Shown: piece after piece, positions 12,028 through 25,010 of the stretch
Position numbering within the stretch: position 1 is the stretch's first letter
Layout of the letters: every line of letters starts with the position of its first letter
Source of the DNA: Lepus europaeus
Taxonomy: Eukaryota; Chordata; Mammalia; Lagomorpha; Leporidae
Direction: 5' to 3'
Assembly (NCBI RefSeq): GCF_033115175.1
Contig: NC_084838.1
Span: forward strand, 90,051,968-90,115,967
Length of the DNA stretch: 64,000 bases
The notes under the pieces: generated by a model
What the model saw: the letters and a program-made list of their open reading frames with translations, nothing else
What the model was told of the DNA's origin: nothing
The model's database searches: none
Program-made: the position numbers and the translations under genes

Positions 12028-15000
12028 TTACATATTTTCTAAAAGGTGCGTAGTGACTGAGAACAAGAATATAACCTTATCTTCTTCCCTCATCACACAT
12101 CCATGGACAAATCCCCGAGAAACATGCAGGACCTTTCAACGAGCAAATGCCCCTCTCACAGCAGACTACGATATTCCTTTAAAGTTAATTCATTATTAAT
12201 AGTTTGAAATTTACTTCTCTATTGAGAATTTGAGGCTAAAGAGCCTACAAAAATAAGCAAAAGAGAGTCCAGTGCTTCTCAAGGATCAGGAACAAGAGAA
12301 CTACCTGAAGAACTTGAGAAATGAAGACTGTTGGCCTTGCAGTGTCTAAAATCATTCTTCGAAATTATTATTCATAATCTAATTTAATGCATCCATGCCT
12401 TTCGCCATATGACTTCGAATTCCTGCCCTACTGCAGTTGTGTTCAATTTGGCCATACAATTTGCCAGTGGATTATGGATATAAAAGACGGTGAGGAATTT
12501 CAGGGTTGAGGCCTCCAGTGGTGTTATGTTGAAATTTACTGTTTCTCTCCTGCTATTTGCCCTATGAATATCAGGCTCTGGAATGCTGCTGGTCCGATGA
12601 ACATAAGAAACTTGTGGATTTGACTCTGACTGCATTTATGCCACAGCCTAGACCCTGGAGTCTGGGGGCCAGTCTCACCCAAAGTGCATCAGAACTATAA
12701 ACCTATGAGCAAGCTTTAGGGATGCTAGCAATGCAACTCTTGCAGAAATAGCTGAGCGATACATTCCACACCCTATTCCCAGCACAGACGTATGTACACA
12801 TACATGGTCCTTCACCCCCAGTAGCTGATTCCATGGTGTATGTTTGGAATCTATTGATGAGCTGCCTGAAACTGTCAAGAACGTCTTTCTAAATTTATCC
12901 TTCAGCAGCAACACTTAGCTACTCTAATTCTAACCACCAACTTGCAGAGAAGCACAGAAATTTACTGGATGGTTGTGCTTATTTCTATTCTGTGCCAATT
13001 TCTAAATTATTTCCATCTCTATGTTACTAATCCATCATGAGATAACATGACCACTTACCACACCACTTCTTCAAAGGGGACCATTTCAATTACATGGAAG
13101 CCTCCCAACACTGTCATTAAGAAGGAAGCACCGTAGGTAACAAAATCCCAGCTAGATGCACATATGGGAGAACCAGTGATTACCTCCAAAAGCCTACATT
13201 TCCTTAATTATAGCATCATGTTAAGTAAAGTTAAGGCTTTGTCAGCCATCTACCAGAATCCCTGAGCTTGAAAGGCTTATGCATTTACGGGGGAAGGGAA
13301 TCTGTATCATTCAAAATTGATATGCTGTACAAGGGGAGACTACTGTCAAAATGGAACGAAATAGGTAACACCACAGTCTTCCTTTTTAAAATAACAAATT
13401 CTCTTGAAAGAGGGAAAATAAATAGAAGAGCAAATCATCTCTGTCATTACATACTTCTAAATCCTGCACTCTTATGATAGCCATAAAAAAGGATTCACTC
13501 TACAGTGTGTACACTCAAATATGAAGCAGTGTGACTGCTAGTTCTGGCAACGGCCAAAATTAATGACGACGCTCCACTAAAAAAAAAAAATCAAGCTCAA
13601 TGATGTTTCAAAACAATGTCCAATGTTTTTCAGGGGCCATATCAAATATAATAATAATCTCAGCTAGTATTTCTTGAGCTACATGTGACAACTATGCCCT
13701 AAATGAAAAGAAACACTCTTCTTTTCTGTGATTACTTTTCCTCTGAGGGATCAAACAAATCTAACTTGGAACTTTTACAAGATACAGTACTAAGCTGGAC
13801 TCAGAACTGCTCTATAAACCGGAGAAGGCTGACCCATGGGTCTAGTGGCTCGTGGGAAGAGAAAGAGTGAAAAGACAAGAAAAAAAAAAAAAAAAAACAC
13901 TGTGCTGAGAATGCTAGAGATGAAGAAATTATCTAGTCTTTTCCTGGTAGTGCCAGGTGACCCTGTCACTCAACTGATTTATATTTTCCTTCCACGTTTG
14001 TGAAAGGAGTGAGGAAGCAGAGAAATATATTCCAGGGAAAGGATCCTGCCTAAAGTAATATTTGGCAATGCACTTCGATGGAAAATGGTGTTAGACGGGG
14101 GCAGAAGAGTTGTGGTTCTCATTCTAACTTCACCATTAATTTTCCTGTAGTTTGGGAATGCCAGAGTGCTTCTGGGTCTCCCATTTTATCACCTGTTAAA
14201 GAGATTAACACTTAAACTACTTACTTCCAAGGAGTGCAGATATCCTGTGCCATAAAGAATTGTTGACAGGCAAACAGTGGTATTCTGGGTAGGTGATGCT
14301 TCCCAAAAGAAAAATGTGTCTACTTCTCCATTTGTTTTTCTAACTAGATCATGTGTCTTACTAAGAATGCCGTAGGCCAAAGGGCAAATGAGTCACTTTA
14401 AATGGTGTTAGTGAATGCTTATCAGAATTTATTTTTCAAGAACAGATGCCAAGCAAGTTTTATAATCTCTCTGAATTTACCTTTCTAAAGTCATTCTCCC
14501 AAATGACTCCCCAACTTTCTAGTCACCATAAGCTATTGTCATACTTCAACTATATTCTTTCTATATTGGTTTATACCAGTTTCTGTGCCTAGAACCCCTT
14601 CCAATGCAGCCCTTGACAAAGGGCTCTGATGAAAGGTCTTTGGAGGGTACCCACCCCCCACCACATATACATATTCTCTGAATGTTTTCTTATGTCTAAA
14701 TTTCCTCTCTCTCCCCAAATTCCTTCCTGACTTTTGAAGCCTTTCCTTAATACCTGCCTTAACTGGTATCTCTAGCCTTTATATGAGACACACCAAATTG
14801 AACTCCTACGCTGCCACCTGGTACTCACAAAATGAGACATTCAGACTCACTCATTCCATGTCCTCCATGTGTGACTGCGTCTGGTGACAGCTGAAACCAA
14901 TAAAGCCTCATTCTGAAAGGAAGAGTGGATTGTCCTTGGGAGGAAGGGTGTGACTTAACTCTGCTCACTGCTCTCCACCCGCCTGCCTGGAGGAGTGTTT

Positions 15001-16039
15001 CTTCCCAGGGTACCAAAAACCCAGCTGGTTTCCATGATAAGTTATCTTCTGGAGCTATGCAAAGCTTGCCCTCTCTGCCAACAGCCAACCTAAGGAGCAA
15101 CCCAGGACTGATCTTACAAGCCCAACTTCACCCCAACACCTAAACCCTGTCTCTGGCCATATTGTCCTGAAGGTGCACTTGCTGCTTCCCTGGGTCATTT
15201 TAATATTATTTTTATTATTATTTGACAGAAATACATATAATGTTGAGGTGACCGCTAAGATAATTCCTGGTGCACAATTTCACTGCATTCCTCTGATCTC
15301 GAAGTTTCTGCCCTGGTAGAGACTGTGAGAGCTTCAGTTCATCCTCCCAGTGAGAAATCATTTTCAGTGTGGATGTGGGTGTTTCTTAAGGAAGCACAGG
15401 ATCAAACTCATTGCATGCCCCACCCCGCCCCCAAAAAAAAACACCTCTGCTTGTGAATTCTCACAAGTGCACTTGAAGAATTGAGAGTCCCAGCAGGTTC
15501 ACTGAGGGTATGAGTGTCTCAGGAGAGTCTGTATAATGTGATTCACCTTATCTGACTCTTTCCCATTGAATTAATGGAGGATTTAATTTAGCTTTTGAAC
15601 ACATAATTGAAATGTCCTTATGCATAGATTGTTCCAATAAAAACAAATTCATTGCTACATCACACAAGTCTGAAATTGACAAATCTAAAACCTTTCTAGG
15701 GATGCTCTGCACATTTCATAGGGACAAAGCAGACCGAAGGAGTACTTCTACATATTTTGCATAGCATGGAAGTATATGTTTTTGCACAGGCATTTTATAA
15801 GTACATTCTTCACAGATATGCAAATCTAGGCTCAGTGATAAAGGATTAACTATCTTGTTATACTCCTGTTGCATATTTATTTTTCTAAATTCATAATTTT
15901 CTTTTTTTTTTCCTATTATAAACTGTCTTCAAATCTTTAGAGTTCTGAAATACCAAAATCTGAGAACTGATGTTAAGTGTCCTGGACTTTCAGAATTTGT
16001 TTTCAATGTGGGAGGACAGAAGGTGTCTGAGATGAAACT

Positions 16040-16230
16040 GTCGAATCCAGATTTGATTATTAACAACTTGCCACTGACCCAATGCATGACCCGGGCACAT
16101 TACTTACCCTCTTGATGCCATGTTCCTTCATCTGGAAAATGAAGCTACCGTAATAAGGGCTCCCTGCCTCACAGGGCTGCAAGGAAGGGTCATGATTAAT
16201 TCATTTCTCACATTGAAATCTAGAATTGTA
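16040..16230 (+). repeat. MIR
   Basis: 'CACTGACCCAATGCATGACC', 'TTCCTTCATCTGGAAAATGA' and 'CTGCCTCACAGGGCTGCAAG' follow the MIR core order in sense orientation. Confidence 0.75.
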
Positions 16231-16424
16231 CAGCACAGTCATAAAGTATAAGCAATGAAGACACAGATGTTTTCGGATCCTTAAGTTAATGAGCTAAAGT
16301 ATTATTTAGCTTTCAAATGCAATGGCAGACATATTTCAAAACTTGAGTATTATTAAGCCTTAAACTGGAAAGAAGGTACTTGTGAAGCAAATGTTGGGTA
16401 GGGTTTCTCAGGAGTCTTGACCTC

Positions 16425-16525
16425 ACTTCTATTGCCATCTCATCACGCACTCCCTGCATGAGCTCAGGAAAGATATTAACTCTGTCAATTTTTCATTTTC
16501 CCCATCTTTAAAATGATGACTTGGA
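16425..16525 (+). repeat. MIR fragment
   Basis: 'GAGCTCAGGAAAGATATTAA' then 'TTTTCCCCATCTTTAAAATG' matches the MIR core, diverged. Confidence 0.55.
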
Positions 16526-17089
16526 TTCACAGTAGCTGAGTTCCCTGCCGGGCCAGAAGTTCAAGGATTTCTACCATGGGGAAAGGTCTATTCCTGTCCT
16601 CCTTAAACATCAATAGAAATTACTTCATTTTACCTTATAGTTCACTTTTTGGTGATCATGTATCTAATGATAGGCCCGAATAAGCTCTGTATTCACCAAA
16701 TTGCAAGGGACCCTTTTTTGAAAGAAAATAGTTAACTTGTTTTTATCATTGTCAAATAAGATCCAAAATAAAGTTACATGGACATGTTTTTAGAAGGGCC
16801 AGTAACTTGTTATCTTCCTTCTTTTGTGAGAGAAATTTAGTATAATTTCCTCCATAGCTTTATGAGGATACAAATCAAATGATATATTTTAGTATGTAAT
16901 ATTTTAATAAAAATTGATATGTATCATGTATACCTATTATGAAATTATTTTTCAGAAATCCTTCATAGCCAGCAAGTAGAGATCCAGTATGTTCTGTTTT
17001 TATTAACTGTGTTATTTTCCACCATGAGTCTAGATCACAATATGGCCTTCCTTTTGATATACGTATCTACTTTATAGATATTTTGATTA

Positions 17090-17111
17090 ATATATATATA
17101 TATATATATAT
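17090..17111. repeat. (TA)n microsatellite with palindromic flanks
   Basis: About 11 TA units between TTGATTAA and TTTAATCTAA, so the whole can fold on itself. Confidence 0.9.
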
Positions 17112-17998
17112 TTAATCTAATATGCCCCAATCTAAAATTTTCTGTTCAGAATATCATGGTACACAAGATATATCTTGGTACACAAGAATGATTATTGCAG
17201 AATGATTAACCAAAGACAGGAATTTGAAATTACCTTTTCGGAGGTGTTGTTTTATTTAATAAACCAACTTGTCAGTATGCACTACTTATTGGAACTCAGC
17301 ACAACACATTGTCCTGTGAGGCAGATGAGAGTTGTATATAAGCTATTATGTATGATAAAAACGTAATTAGCCATTTGCCTCCAAATGATCATATCTTTTT
17401 TAAAATGTCTGCCACCTTTGTTTGCTATAAATATTCATTTAAATACATAAAATGTACTAAGCAGCATTTTGTGTGCACCCATCAAGCAAATTCATTGAGG
17501 CGTGAGGGCTACATAGGCAGTGGAGCAGAAGACCACGCTATTACATGGATAAATGCTCCGGAGTTACTGAAGCAAGACAAAAACAATCGCAGGAACATGG
17601 GTTTCAGAAGATGTGGAAGCAACCATGTTGGGGGCAGGGAAGGAGAGACTGCTCATAAATAGCAAAAACAGGGAACCTGTGTTTTTCCAGAGTGGTCACT
17701 TTGCTTCAGGTAAATTGTTCTCTTATGCTATCTGCCTATCATATATTTTACATTCATCAAGAAGCGCTGGCCATTTAACAGACACATATAATGGAACGTT
17801 TTATAGGATGATTTTCTTTTAATCACCCACAGGTCTAATAGGGTGGTTGGTCTGCTTCCCTAATAAAATTTAAATAGCTTTTGCCTCAGGTCAAAGTGAA
17901 GTCGTCTGTCCTAAGAGGAGTTCAACTGTGACGTGCATAATAGCTGCCCAGTCTCAAGAGGCGATTTGAGATTACTGCTTCTGTCAGGAAAATAAATA

Positions 17999-18049
17999 CA
18001 CACACACGCACACGCACACGCACACGCACACACGCACACACACACACAC
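17999..18049. repeat. CA/CG-interspersed microsatellite
   Basis: (CA)n with regular CG interruptions (CACACGCACACGCACACG), typical of an aging CA repeat. Confidence 0.9.
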
Positions 18050-18146
18050 TCTGCAAGCACCGGTTTCGTAACTGCAGCAAATATCAGTTTAAATCTGTAT
18101 CTTCCCTTTAGTAAGTCCCCAGGGAGCAGCACAACCTCCTACAAAG

Positions 18147-18268
18147 GCACTTCAAAAAGTTCAAGGAAAATAGAATTTAAAGATAGCATTTATTTTGATT
18201 CGAACGATTCGAAATCCATGTAGTTGTTTTCACAGTATGCATTTTCCGTAAACCCTCTGAGGACCCCT
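18147..18268. mobile_element. Inverted-repeat (MITE-like) element, copy 1
   Basis: It begins GGCACTTCAAAAAGTTCAAG and continues GGAAAATAGAATTTAAAGAT with 'TTATTTTGATTCG' in the middle. One copy of a family seen at least nine times in this window. Confidence 0.7.
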
Positions 18269-18609
18269 CCTATGCGCTCCTGGCTTGGGAACCCTTGTGA
18301 GTCCTTCCTTGTCTACTGCAAGGACCAGAATCGCCCTGTGAAAGAAACCTCCGCCCAAATGCAGCAGCTCAGAGCCTGCTTGTAGGTTCTGTTCTTATCC
18401 GCCAAGCCCTCCGCTGTGTCCTTAAATCTCTACCTCTCTACCATAGTTCTGTGGCTTCCTGCCTACTTCCCCCCTCTTCGCTTCATCCGTGAGTTCTGAC
18501 TTGTGAATCATCCCTCAGGTCCTTTCTCTACAGTGCTGTGTCCAGGACCTTTATCTGGGAGGAGATTGGACTTACAGAGTTGAGAAACTTTGAACTGGGC
18601 AATCACACA

Positions 18610-18675
18610 CAAGGAGTGTGTATTTTACACTCAAGTATCTAAGTGTGTATTTTACACAAATGTATCTAAGCATGT
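18610..18675. repeat. Short tandem duplication
   Basis: 'GTGTGTATTTTACAC' plus AAGTATCTAA recurs about 28-30 bp later as GTGTGTATTTTACAC plus AATGTATCTAA. Confidence 0.8.
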
Positions 18676-19100
18676 ATGGTTGAGCTTGCCAGGTTCCATT
18701 TATGAGTAAAGCTCCAAAGCTTTCCCCCAAGATGTGCCTTCTCTCCCTGCACATCTTAAGTCTATTTTCTCCTTGCAGGTATGTTCCTATCCTCGTGGTG
18801 GTAAAATACAATGGGTGGCAGCTCTAAACCTTTTGAGTTCAAGCCCAGCAAGAAAACATCTCTCTCTGTCTCTGAAATTCCAGAACACATTTGGTTCTAC
18901 ATTACTGGCTTTAAGTCTAGCTCCTGACGCTCAATTTGGTCAAGAAAATTTTAAACACTCATGCCTCCCAATTTCACCCAAAGCACAATAGTAACAGTTG
19001 AAGAGAATCTCCACAGAAACTCTTGATTTGTTTCTGGGATAATGGCGGGGTGAGTGATCAAGCACCTGTAGATCAAGATAACCAAATCACTCACTGTATA
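18676..19100. other. Noncoding stretch
   Basis: Nothing recognised; short open frames on both strands lack support. Confidence 0.45.
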
Positions 19101-19402
19101 TTTTTTTAAAAGATTTTATTTATTTACTTTAGAGACAGAGTTACAGAGAGAGGGAGAGACAGAGAGAATTGTCTTCCATCTGCTGGTTCACTCCCCAATG
19201 GCCATAACGGCTGGAGGTGTGCCGTTCTGAAGCCAAGAGCCAGGAGCTTCATCTGGGTCGCCCACATGGGTGCAGGGACCCAAGTCTCTGGGCCATCTTC
19301 TACTGCTTTCCCAGGCCATAGCAGAGAGCTGGATCAGAAGAGGAGCAGCTGGGATTCCAATGGGTGCCCATATGGGATGCCAGTGGCAAGAGCCACAGCC
19401 CC
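19101..19402 (-). mobile_element. CSINE
   Basis: It runs from reversed tail TTTTTTTAAAAGATTTTATT to 'AGAGCCACAGCCCC'. The flanks CTGTATATTTTT and CTGTACATTTTT look like a target-site duplication with one change. Confidence 0.92.
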
Positions 19403-19671
19403 TTGCTGTACATTTTTGTGCTAATTATTTAAATTAAGAAGTTATTCAATTAAATAGCTTTAAATACAACATCAGGTAGTAGGAATTCTTAGCAATCACA
19501 TAGTTCCTGGCTATTCAAATTGTGCTTCATACAGCAACAACCGCAGGACCAGGAAGTTTGTTGAATCGGAGAATCTCCGGACCGACCCCTGGACCTACGT
19601 AGTCGGATCTGCATTTTACAAGACCTCCAGGATGTACCATAAATCAATGATCCTAATTAAACCTTCAGTTT

Positions 19672-19790
19672 ACAGTTATGGAAACTCGGCTGAAGCAAAT
19701 GAAGAATCTTGTCCCAAATCATACCACTATTAAGTGATAGAACTGGCACTGGAAATGAAATCCTGATCTCTTACCATTTGGCGGATGGTG
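19672..19790 (-). repeat. MIR fragment
   Basis: 'TTATGGAAACTCGGCTGAAG' followed by TTGTCCCAAATCATACCACT is the reversed MIR core. Confidence 0.65.
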
Positions 19791-19986
19791 TACTGCAAGT
19801 TGACATTACTTTGCAAGATGAACTTCTCTGTTAATCACAGTATGTTAAATATGTTTTTCTTTTTTATATATAATAAAATGAGTAATTTTTTATTATAAAC
19901 TTTTTGAAAAAGCTGCATTTAAAGACTAAGCTTTATATCTAAATCCAAATTGGAACATAGTTTTGTTTTGGTTTTTTTTGAGAAGT

Positions 19987-20060
19987 TTCTTTTTTTTTAT
20001 TATAAACACTTTTATTTAGTAAATAATTTTCCAAAGTACAGTTTATGGATTACAATGGCT
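19987..20060 (-). mobile_element. Short L1 3'-end fragment
   Basis: After a T run, 'ACACTTTTATTTAGTAAATA' and 'TTATGGATTACAATGGC' match the start of the insertion at 29890. It is truncated after about 70 bp. Confidence 0.7.
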
Positions 20061-20207
20061 TTTTTAAATATGTTTTTCTTATCAAAATGTTCAAATCAAG
20101 ATAGATGACACTATAGCATAATGGCTCAGATGTACAACTGTGCAATCTTAGAGGCCTGAATTTAAACCCTAGCTCCAGTATTTTGCATCTGAAAAATGTG
20201 GGAAAGC

Positions 20208-20447
20208 AGGGCCAGTGTTGTGATACAGTGGATTAAACCACCACCTGGGACAACAGCATCCCATATGGACACTGGTTGCAGTCCTGGCTACTCTGCTTCT
20301 AATCAGTTCACTAGTAATGAACTTGGTTAAGTAGGAGAAGTCCTTGGTCCCTTGTCACCCAGGTGGAGGGAGTTCCAGGCTCCTGGCTTCATCATGGTCC
20401 AGTTCTGGTTTTGCAACCACTTGGTAGTGAACCAGCAGATTGAAGCA

Positions 20448-20486
<39 letters not shown>

Positions 20487-20519
20487 TCTGTAACTCTGTC
20501 TTTTAAACAAATAATGTTC
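20208..20519 (+). mobile_element. CSINE with expanded CT microsatellite
   Basis: Head GGGCCAGTGTTGTGATACAG and tail TTTTAAACAAATAATG. The CT-rich segment has grown into an uninterrupted (CT)n run at 20450-20482. Confidence 0.9.
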
Positions 20520-20620
20520 AAAATGAAGAGAAATTTGACCTCTGTGAAACATTGTTTATTTATCTATCTCAAAGAATTATAGAAATTGAAAGATACAAGA
20601 CATCTATGTTCATTATATAT

Positions 20621-20743
20621 GAGGGGTCTTCAAAGTATTTATTGAAAACATGTATTATTAAAAAAACTACGTGTGGATTTCAAACATGCTTTGCATCAGA
20701 ACTTATTTTTAATCCCATTTTCTATGAGCTTTTAAAGTATCTA
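20621..20743. mobile_element. Inverted-repeat (MITE-like) element, copy 2
   Basis: 'GAGGGGTCTTCAAAGTATTT' at the left, TTCTATGAGCTTTTAAAGTA at the right, with 'ACTACGTGTGGATTTCAAAC' inside, as in other copies. Confidence 0.7.
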
Positions 20744-22514
20744 CCAGTGTTAAAAAATAATTAGCTTTTTGAGCACATGGAGATCTGAAGGCAAATTAGC
20801 TTTATAATTATTTTTCACAGGAAACTTTCTATATTCATTCTTTTTTTATCCATGTCTTTTTGGGCATCAGAAATGAATGTAAAGGTGAATAAAAATGAGT
20901 ACGTGACATCTAGGACTTCCTACTATATTGGTAGAGATAGAGTAGAAAAAAAAAAAAACTGCATTGTGACAAACCCAATGATGTTAGTGGGAAGAAAGTG
21001 CATCCCAAGTGCAGAAAAGAAGCAGATAATTTCACCCAGAAGAGGAGTATAGGGCTACACAGAAAAAAATTACATGATCCTGGCCTCGGATGGGAGCCTG
21101 GTAGTCTCTCAAGGTAAATAAATACACCTAGTGTTTGAGGCGATAACATTCATTTGGTGTTGACTTTTGATGGCTCTAAAGAGTGAGATAGTGCCCCAAC
21201 AGAACCACACAATCAGAAACTGTGGAGCTCACCCTGTCCTGTCTCCCCACTCCCTTGCGGTAGGGTGGGCCATGTGAGTAGCCGTGAGCAATGACCGAGC
21301 AGAAGTGATGCACCTCGGCTCCAGAACACAGCATGGTGGAGAAGGCCCAAGAACACATATCCCATATGGTAGCATTTCAGCGGTGGCCTCTTCAACATGA
21401 GTTAGATGTGCCCTGTGAGTCTGAAATGCACCCTGATGGTGGTACATCCCTCAGCGTGGGAGTCATTAGTTCCCACAAAAGGGCCTGGACCAACCCGACT
21501 CAACCCCCTGGAGAAAATGTTCATCCAGAGTGATTCTGCATTTCACAGCGGGGCACAGGGAGACCTCAGGAGGTGAGTGGGGGAAGGTGGTCAGGGGCAG
21601 CAGCTAATCTGTCTACTTATTTTTACTAAGCCTCAGTCTCCAATCAAATTTTGCCTGCTTACAGAGCAGTAGTTTTTAGAATTTAATCTTGAAATTCTAA
21701 TAAGGACACAAAACCTGATGTGGCCAATGAAACAAAAATATGTCACTGGGTCATGGCGCATTTCAGGATTAGCGAGCTATGAATTGCCTTAAGCAAAACA
21801 GATCCATCTGTGTGACTTCGCAGGCTGCTTCAAAGCCACCCAGCCATCTGAAATCAGACTTCTTAGGAATAAAACTGCTGCAAGGTTGAGTCCCAGAGAG
21901 TGTCACTTTTAACCTCTAGCAAATTTTCACAGCTGAGTGGTAAACTCCTCCTCAACAACATTTCTAATGGGAGGCTGACAGACTTCTAATACAAGCAATT
22001 CCAATGTGCCACTATAATAACCTACTTCTTTTGATTGCATTTATTTTTAATGATTATTTTCCCTGCATGCCAATCCAACCTGTGCTGCCAACCCAGAAAG
22101 CGGGGGAGGGGAAGAAGCCGAGGACAGAGATCGTTGTCTTGGGCTGCATTGCCACCTAGAGGTCGTGCTGCGGAATTGACCTATTCTGTCAGCAACAAGA
22201 GCTGCTGGAACAAATCATATTAGGAAAACAAGCACGACCATGGGTGTCCAGTGAAAACTATGATTGGCCTTAAAGTGAGAGGTCCTTTAAGAAACAGCTG
22301 AGTTTTCTTTTCAAAGATTAGGTTTGATTTGTAACTTGAATTGACAGAAAATCATTTTGGGAATGGATTGGAATTTCCGAAAGTCTGAATAGGTTCATAT
22401 GGTCGGAATATAATTAATTGCAAAAATAAAATTCATTCAAAAGTTATTCAGGCTCAACTAAGAAGAGAAGAAGTATTGTGCAGGTGGGAGAAAAAGGGGA
22501 CAAGCCAACCTTGT
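20744..22514. other. Noncoding stretch
   Basis: No repeat recognised. 21690-22010 is a moderately complex single-copy-looking block. No coding sequence supported. Confidence 0.45.
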
Positions 22515-22785
22515 TTCATATGGGCGCTGGTTCGAGTCCCAGCTGCTCTTCTTCCAATCCAGCTCCTTGCTTATGGCCAGGGAAAGCTGTGTAGGATGAC
22601 CCAAGTACTTGGAGCCCTGCAGTCATGTGGGAGACCCAGAAGAAGCTCCTGGCTTCAGACTGGCCCAGCTCTGGAAGTTGCGGCCATTTGGGGAGTGAAC
22701 CAGCATATGGAAAACTTCCCACTCTCTCTCCCCCTCTCTCTGTCTGTAACTCTTCCTCTCAAATAAATAAATAAAGAACTCTTTA
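22515..22785 (+). mobile_element. CSINE, 5' truncated
   Basis: It starts inside the consensus at CATATGGGCGCTGGTTCGAG (intact B-box-like GGTTCGAGTCC) and ends AAATAAATAAATAAAG. The first ~50 bp of the SINE are missing. Confidence 0.9.
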
Positions 22786-23074
22786 AGAGAGTAACTCTAG
22801 AGTCCACTTTGAGTCTAAAGAGCACACCTCCACTCAGTGACACAGCTACCATGGAGCACATAACTCCATTTGTCTGAATTCTCTGAGATCGAAAATCTAT
22901 GTGGAAAGAATAAATCAAAGTTACAAAATAAGAAAAAAGTATTTTGCAGCATGGAAATCGTCTTACTACCCATACACGTACAAGATTCAGAACAAATTCT
23001 GAATCCCCTTCTTGGAATATATGGTCATGTGGGTAGGGTAAAACCTGCCACAGTTTTTAACATCTTCTGTTCAT

Positions 23075-23225
23075 CTTAATGCTTGACTCACTTAGTCCTC
23101 AAACAATCGTGACTTATGGGTACTGTCATATCTCCATTTATGAGATTGGACCAAGAGACAGAGACAGGTTAAGCAGACTTAGAGGTAGAGCCCGGTGTCT
23201 CCAGGGTCTGTACTTGTAACTACCA
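23075..23225 (-). repeat. MIR
   Basis: 'CTCACTTAGTCCTCAAACAA', 'ATCTCCATTTATGAGATTGG' and 'GAGACAGGTTAAGCAGACTT' follow reversed MIR order. Confidence 0.65.
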
Positions 23226-24639
23226 AGTCTTCCAGTGCCTTATAAAAGAACACTTTCTATAGGACAGCTGAAGAAACTGTCATGATTTTTCCTGTGTTGT
23301 TGGAGATGGCGTCTTCATGGGAGGTCACGGCCCAGACCTGCAGCTACCCTACAGGCTTTCTTTACTGCTTAGCTTCCAGTTCAGGTCAGGTCGCCTAGCT
23401 GATAACAGAGGCCATGAACCATTCTCAGTGTTTTGGGATCTCATTGCTGTTCTTGCTAGATCCTTCTCTGGCTGGAGCTGAGCCAGCCCATGTGTCAGTT
23501 ACCCCATAAAGAATTTCCCTTTCCCACCCTCTGTTCACATGCGCTTCCGCCTTCCAGGCTTTCTGAGGTCAATTAGTCTACCATGTCTGAGGTAGGTGTT
23601 CAATAAATATTTGAATAGGATCAATGGAGGCATTTCCGAAGCTTAATCAAGCCAGAGGCATTTTCAATATTGATGGGGTTCCTGGCAGCACTTCTAACCT
23701 CACCCAATATCCCTGGTGGTTGGAGATAGAATGTGGTCAATTGCCTCCAGGCTTTCATTGCTCCTCCCAAGGCGCCCTCTGGGAGAACTGGAATACTAAG
23801 AAACCTCAATAATAAGGATTTTACTGGCTCAAAAAAGCTCAGCCAAGGGAAATAAGGCTCATCTGCAAAGGCCATTAAACTAAATGTCTCTTTGTTGTAC
23901 CTTGGAGGTCCTTCCCAAGGCTGAAGGTGAAAGTAAGGTCACTGCAACTCCCAGAAGCTGCTACTATTCACACAATAGAAACAGGTTTTATTATTAAAAT
24001 CTCATGCTATCAGGATATAATGAAATCTAAATTATCCATGGGGTTAGAGAAAAGGAAAATAGAGGCAGAAGGGATCTCAAGGCACAGTCCTAACACTAAT
24101 CTCAGTGGACTTTAGCTTCTGATTCTCCTGCTTACAAACATTGAGTGAATGAGTGAACAAAAGAACCAACATCTCAACCAAGGATGAAACCAGTGACTAA
24201 AAGAGCCAAGATCCCCTAAGCCAATCAAAGGTAAAAGGTTGGCATAGGCTGCCCCACAGGTACGTATGCACAACGGACAACCATGTAGATCATTTTCCCC
24301 TGCTACATGGGCAGTGTCTGGAGTCATCAGGAGCAAGCTGTCTGGTGAGCTGCCTGGCATGGCCAGGAGTCAGCAGACCCCAGCAAGCTGAGCTCCATGG
24401 AGACAAAGGGTATTCACCGTATCATGCCCAAGATCCAGAGAGCCTTATGAAGTGCACTGTCAGAACCAAAGAGGCTGGTGGTAGGTAGTGGGAATCAGGA
24501 GGGAGAACCGAGGTGAGGACTCAAGAGATCAGAGGGCCCCAGAGGAGTGGATGGGCAGGGAGGAAGCTGTGCCAGCACTGAGACACACGTGTTTTGCATG
24601 GTTGGACTTTCTTTTTGCTTTTGTGTTTATTTTTAAAAA

Positions 24640-25010
24640 TAGGTAATATAGGTACCAGGAACAAATCTGAAAAGGTTCCAAAGAGTACAGAGTGCTAATT
24701 TTGTTCTCATTCTGGTCCCCCAGTTCTCTAATTCCCCTCCCTTAAATTTTTTCTGTATCCTTCCAGAAATAGCCCACACATATATGAACATGTGTGATTC
24801 CATGTTCTTTACATCATGAACTATGTTATGGGATGCATGTCAGTCTGTACCTTTCTTTTGCACTTAACAGTATACCTTAGAAACAATATGTGTAGAGTTG
24901 GTTCATTCTTCTGGATGGATTGACAATATTTCATTGTGTAGTTGTGCTATTATTTATTTAACTCACTTTTTAAAATGTGTCCAAACTATAATAGATATTA
25001 TGGTGATGAC
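24640..25010. repeat. Possible old L1 3' UTR fragment
   Basis: 'GAACATGTGTGATTCCATGT', 'CACTTAACAGTATACCTTAG' and 'GACAATATTTCATTGTGTAG' resemble old L1 3' UTRs. The sequence is diverged. Confidence 0.5.

Larger units (their letters stand above)
12041..17089. other. Noncoding stretch, SINE-free
   Basis: Five kilobases with only MIR relics (16040-16525) and a poly(A) run near 13881-13898. No gene recognised. Confidence 0.5.

Noticed and set aside
11681-12199. 172-codon open frame, the longest in the window
   Set aside because: Most of it is a CSINE (11699-12027) with a perfect target duplication; the frame simply reads through it.
17911-18132. Frame with CVCVCVCACACACACV
   Set aside because: Reading of a CA/CG microsatellite.
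20950-21540. Several overlapping frames on minus around 21176-21447
   Set aside because: Three frames are open at once over the same stretch with no protein-like signal.
22516-22766. Short frames on both strands
   Set aside because: All derive from the CSINE at 22515-22785.
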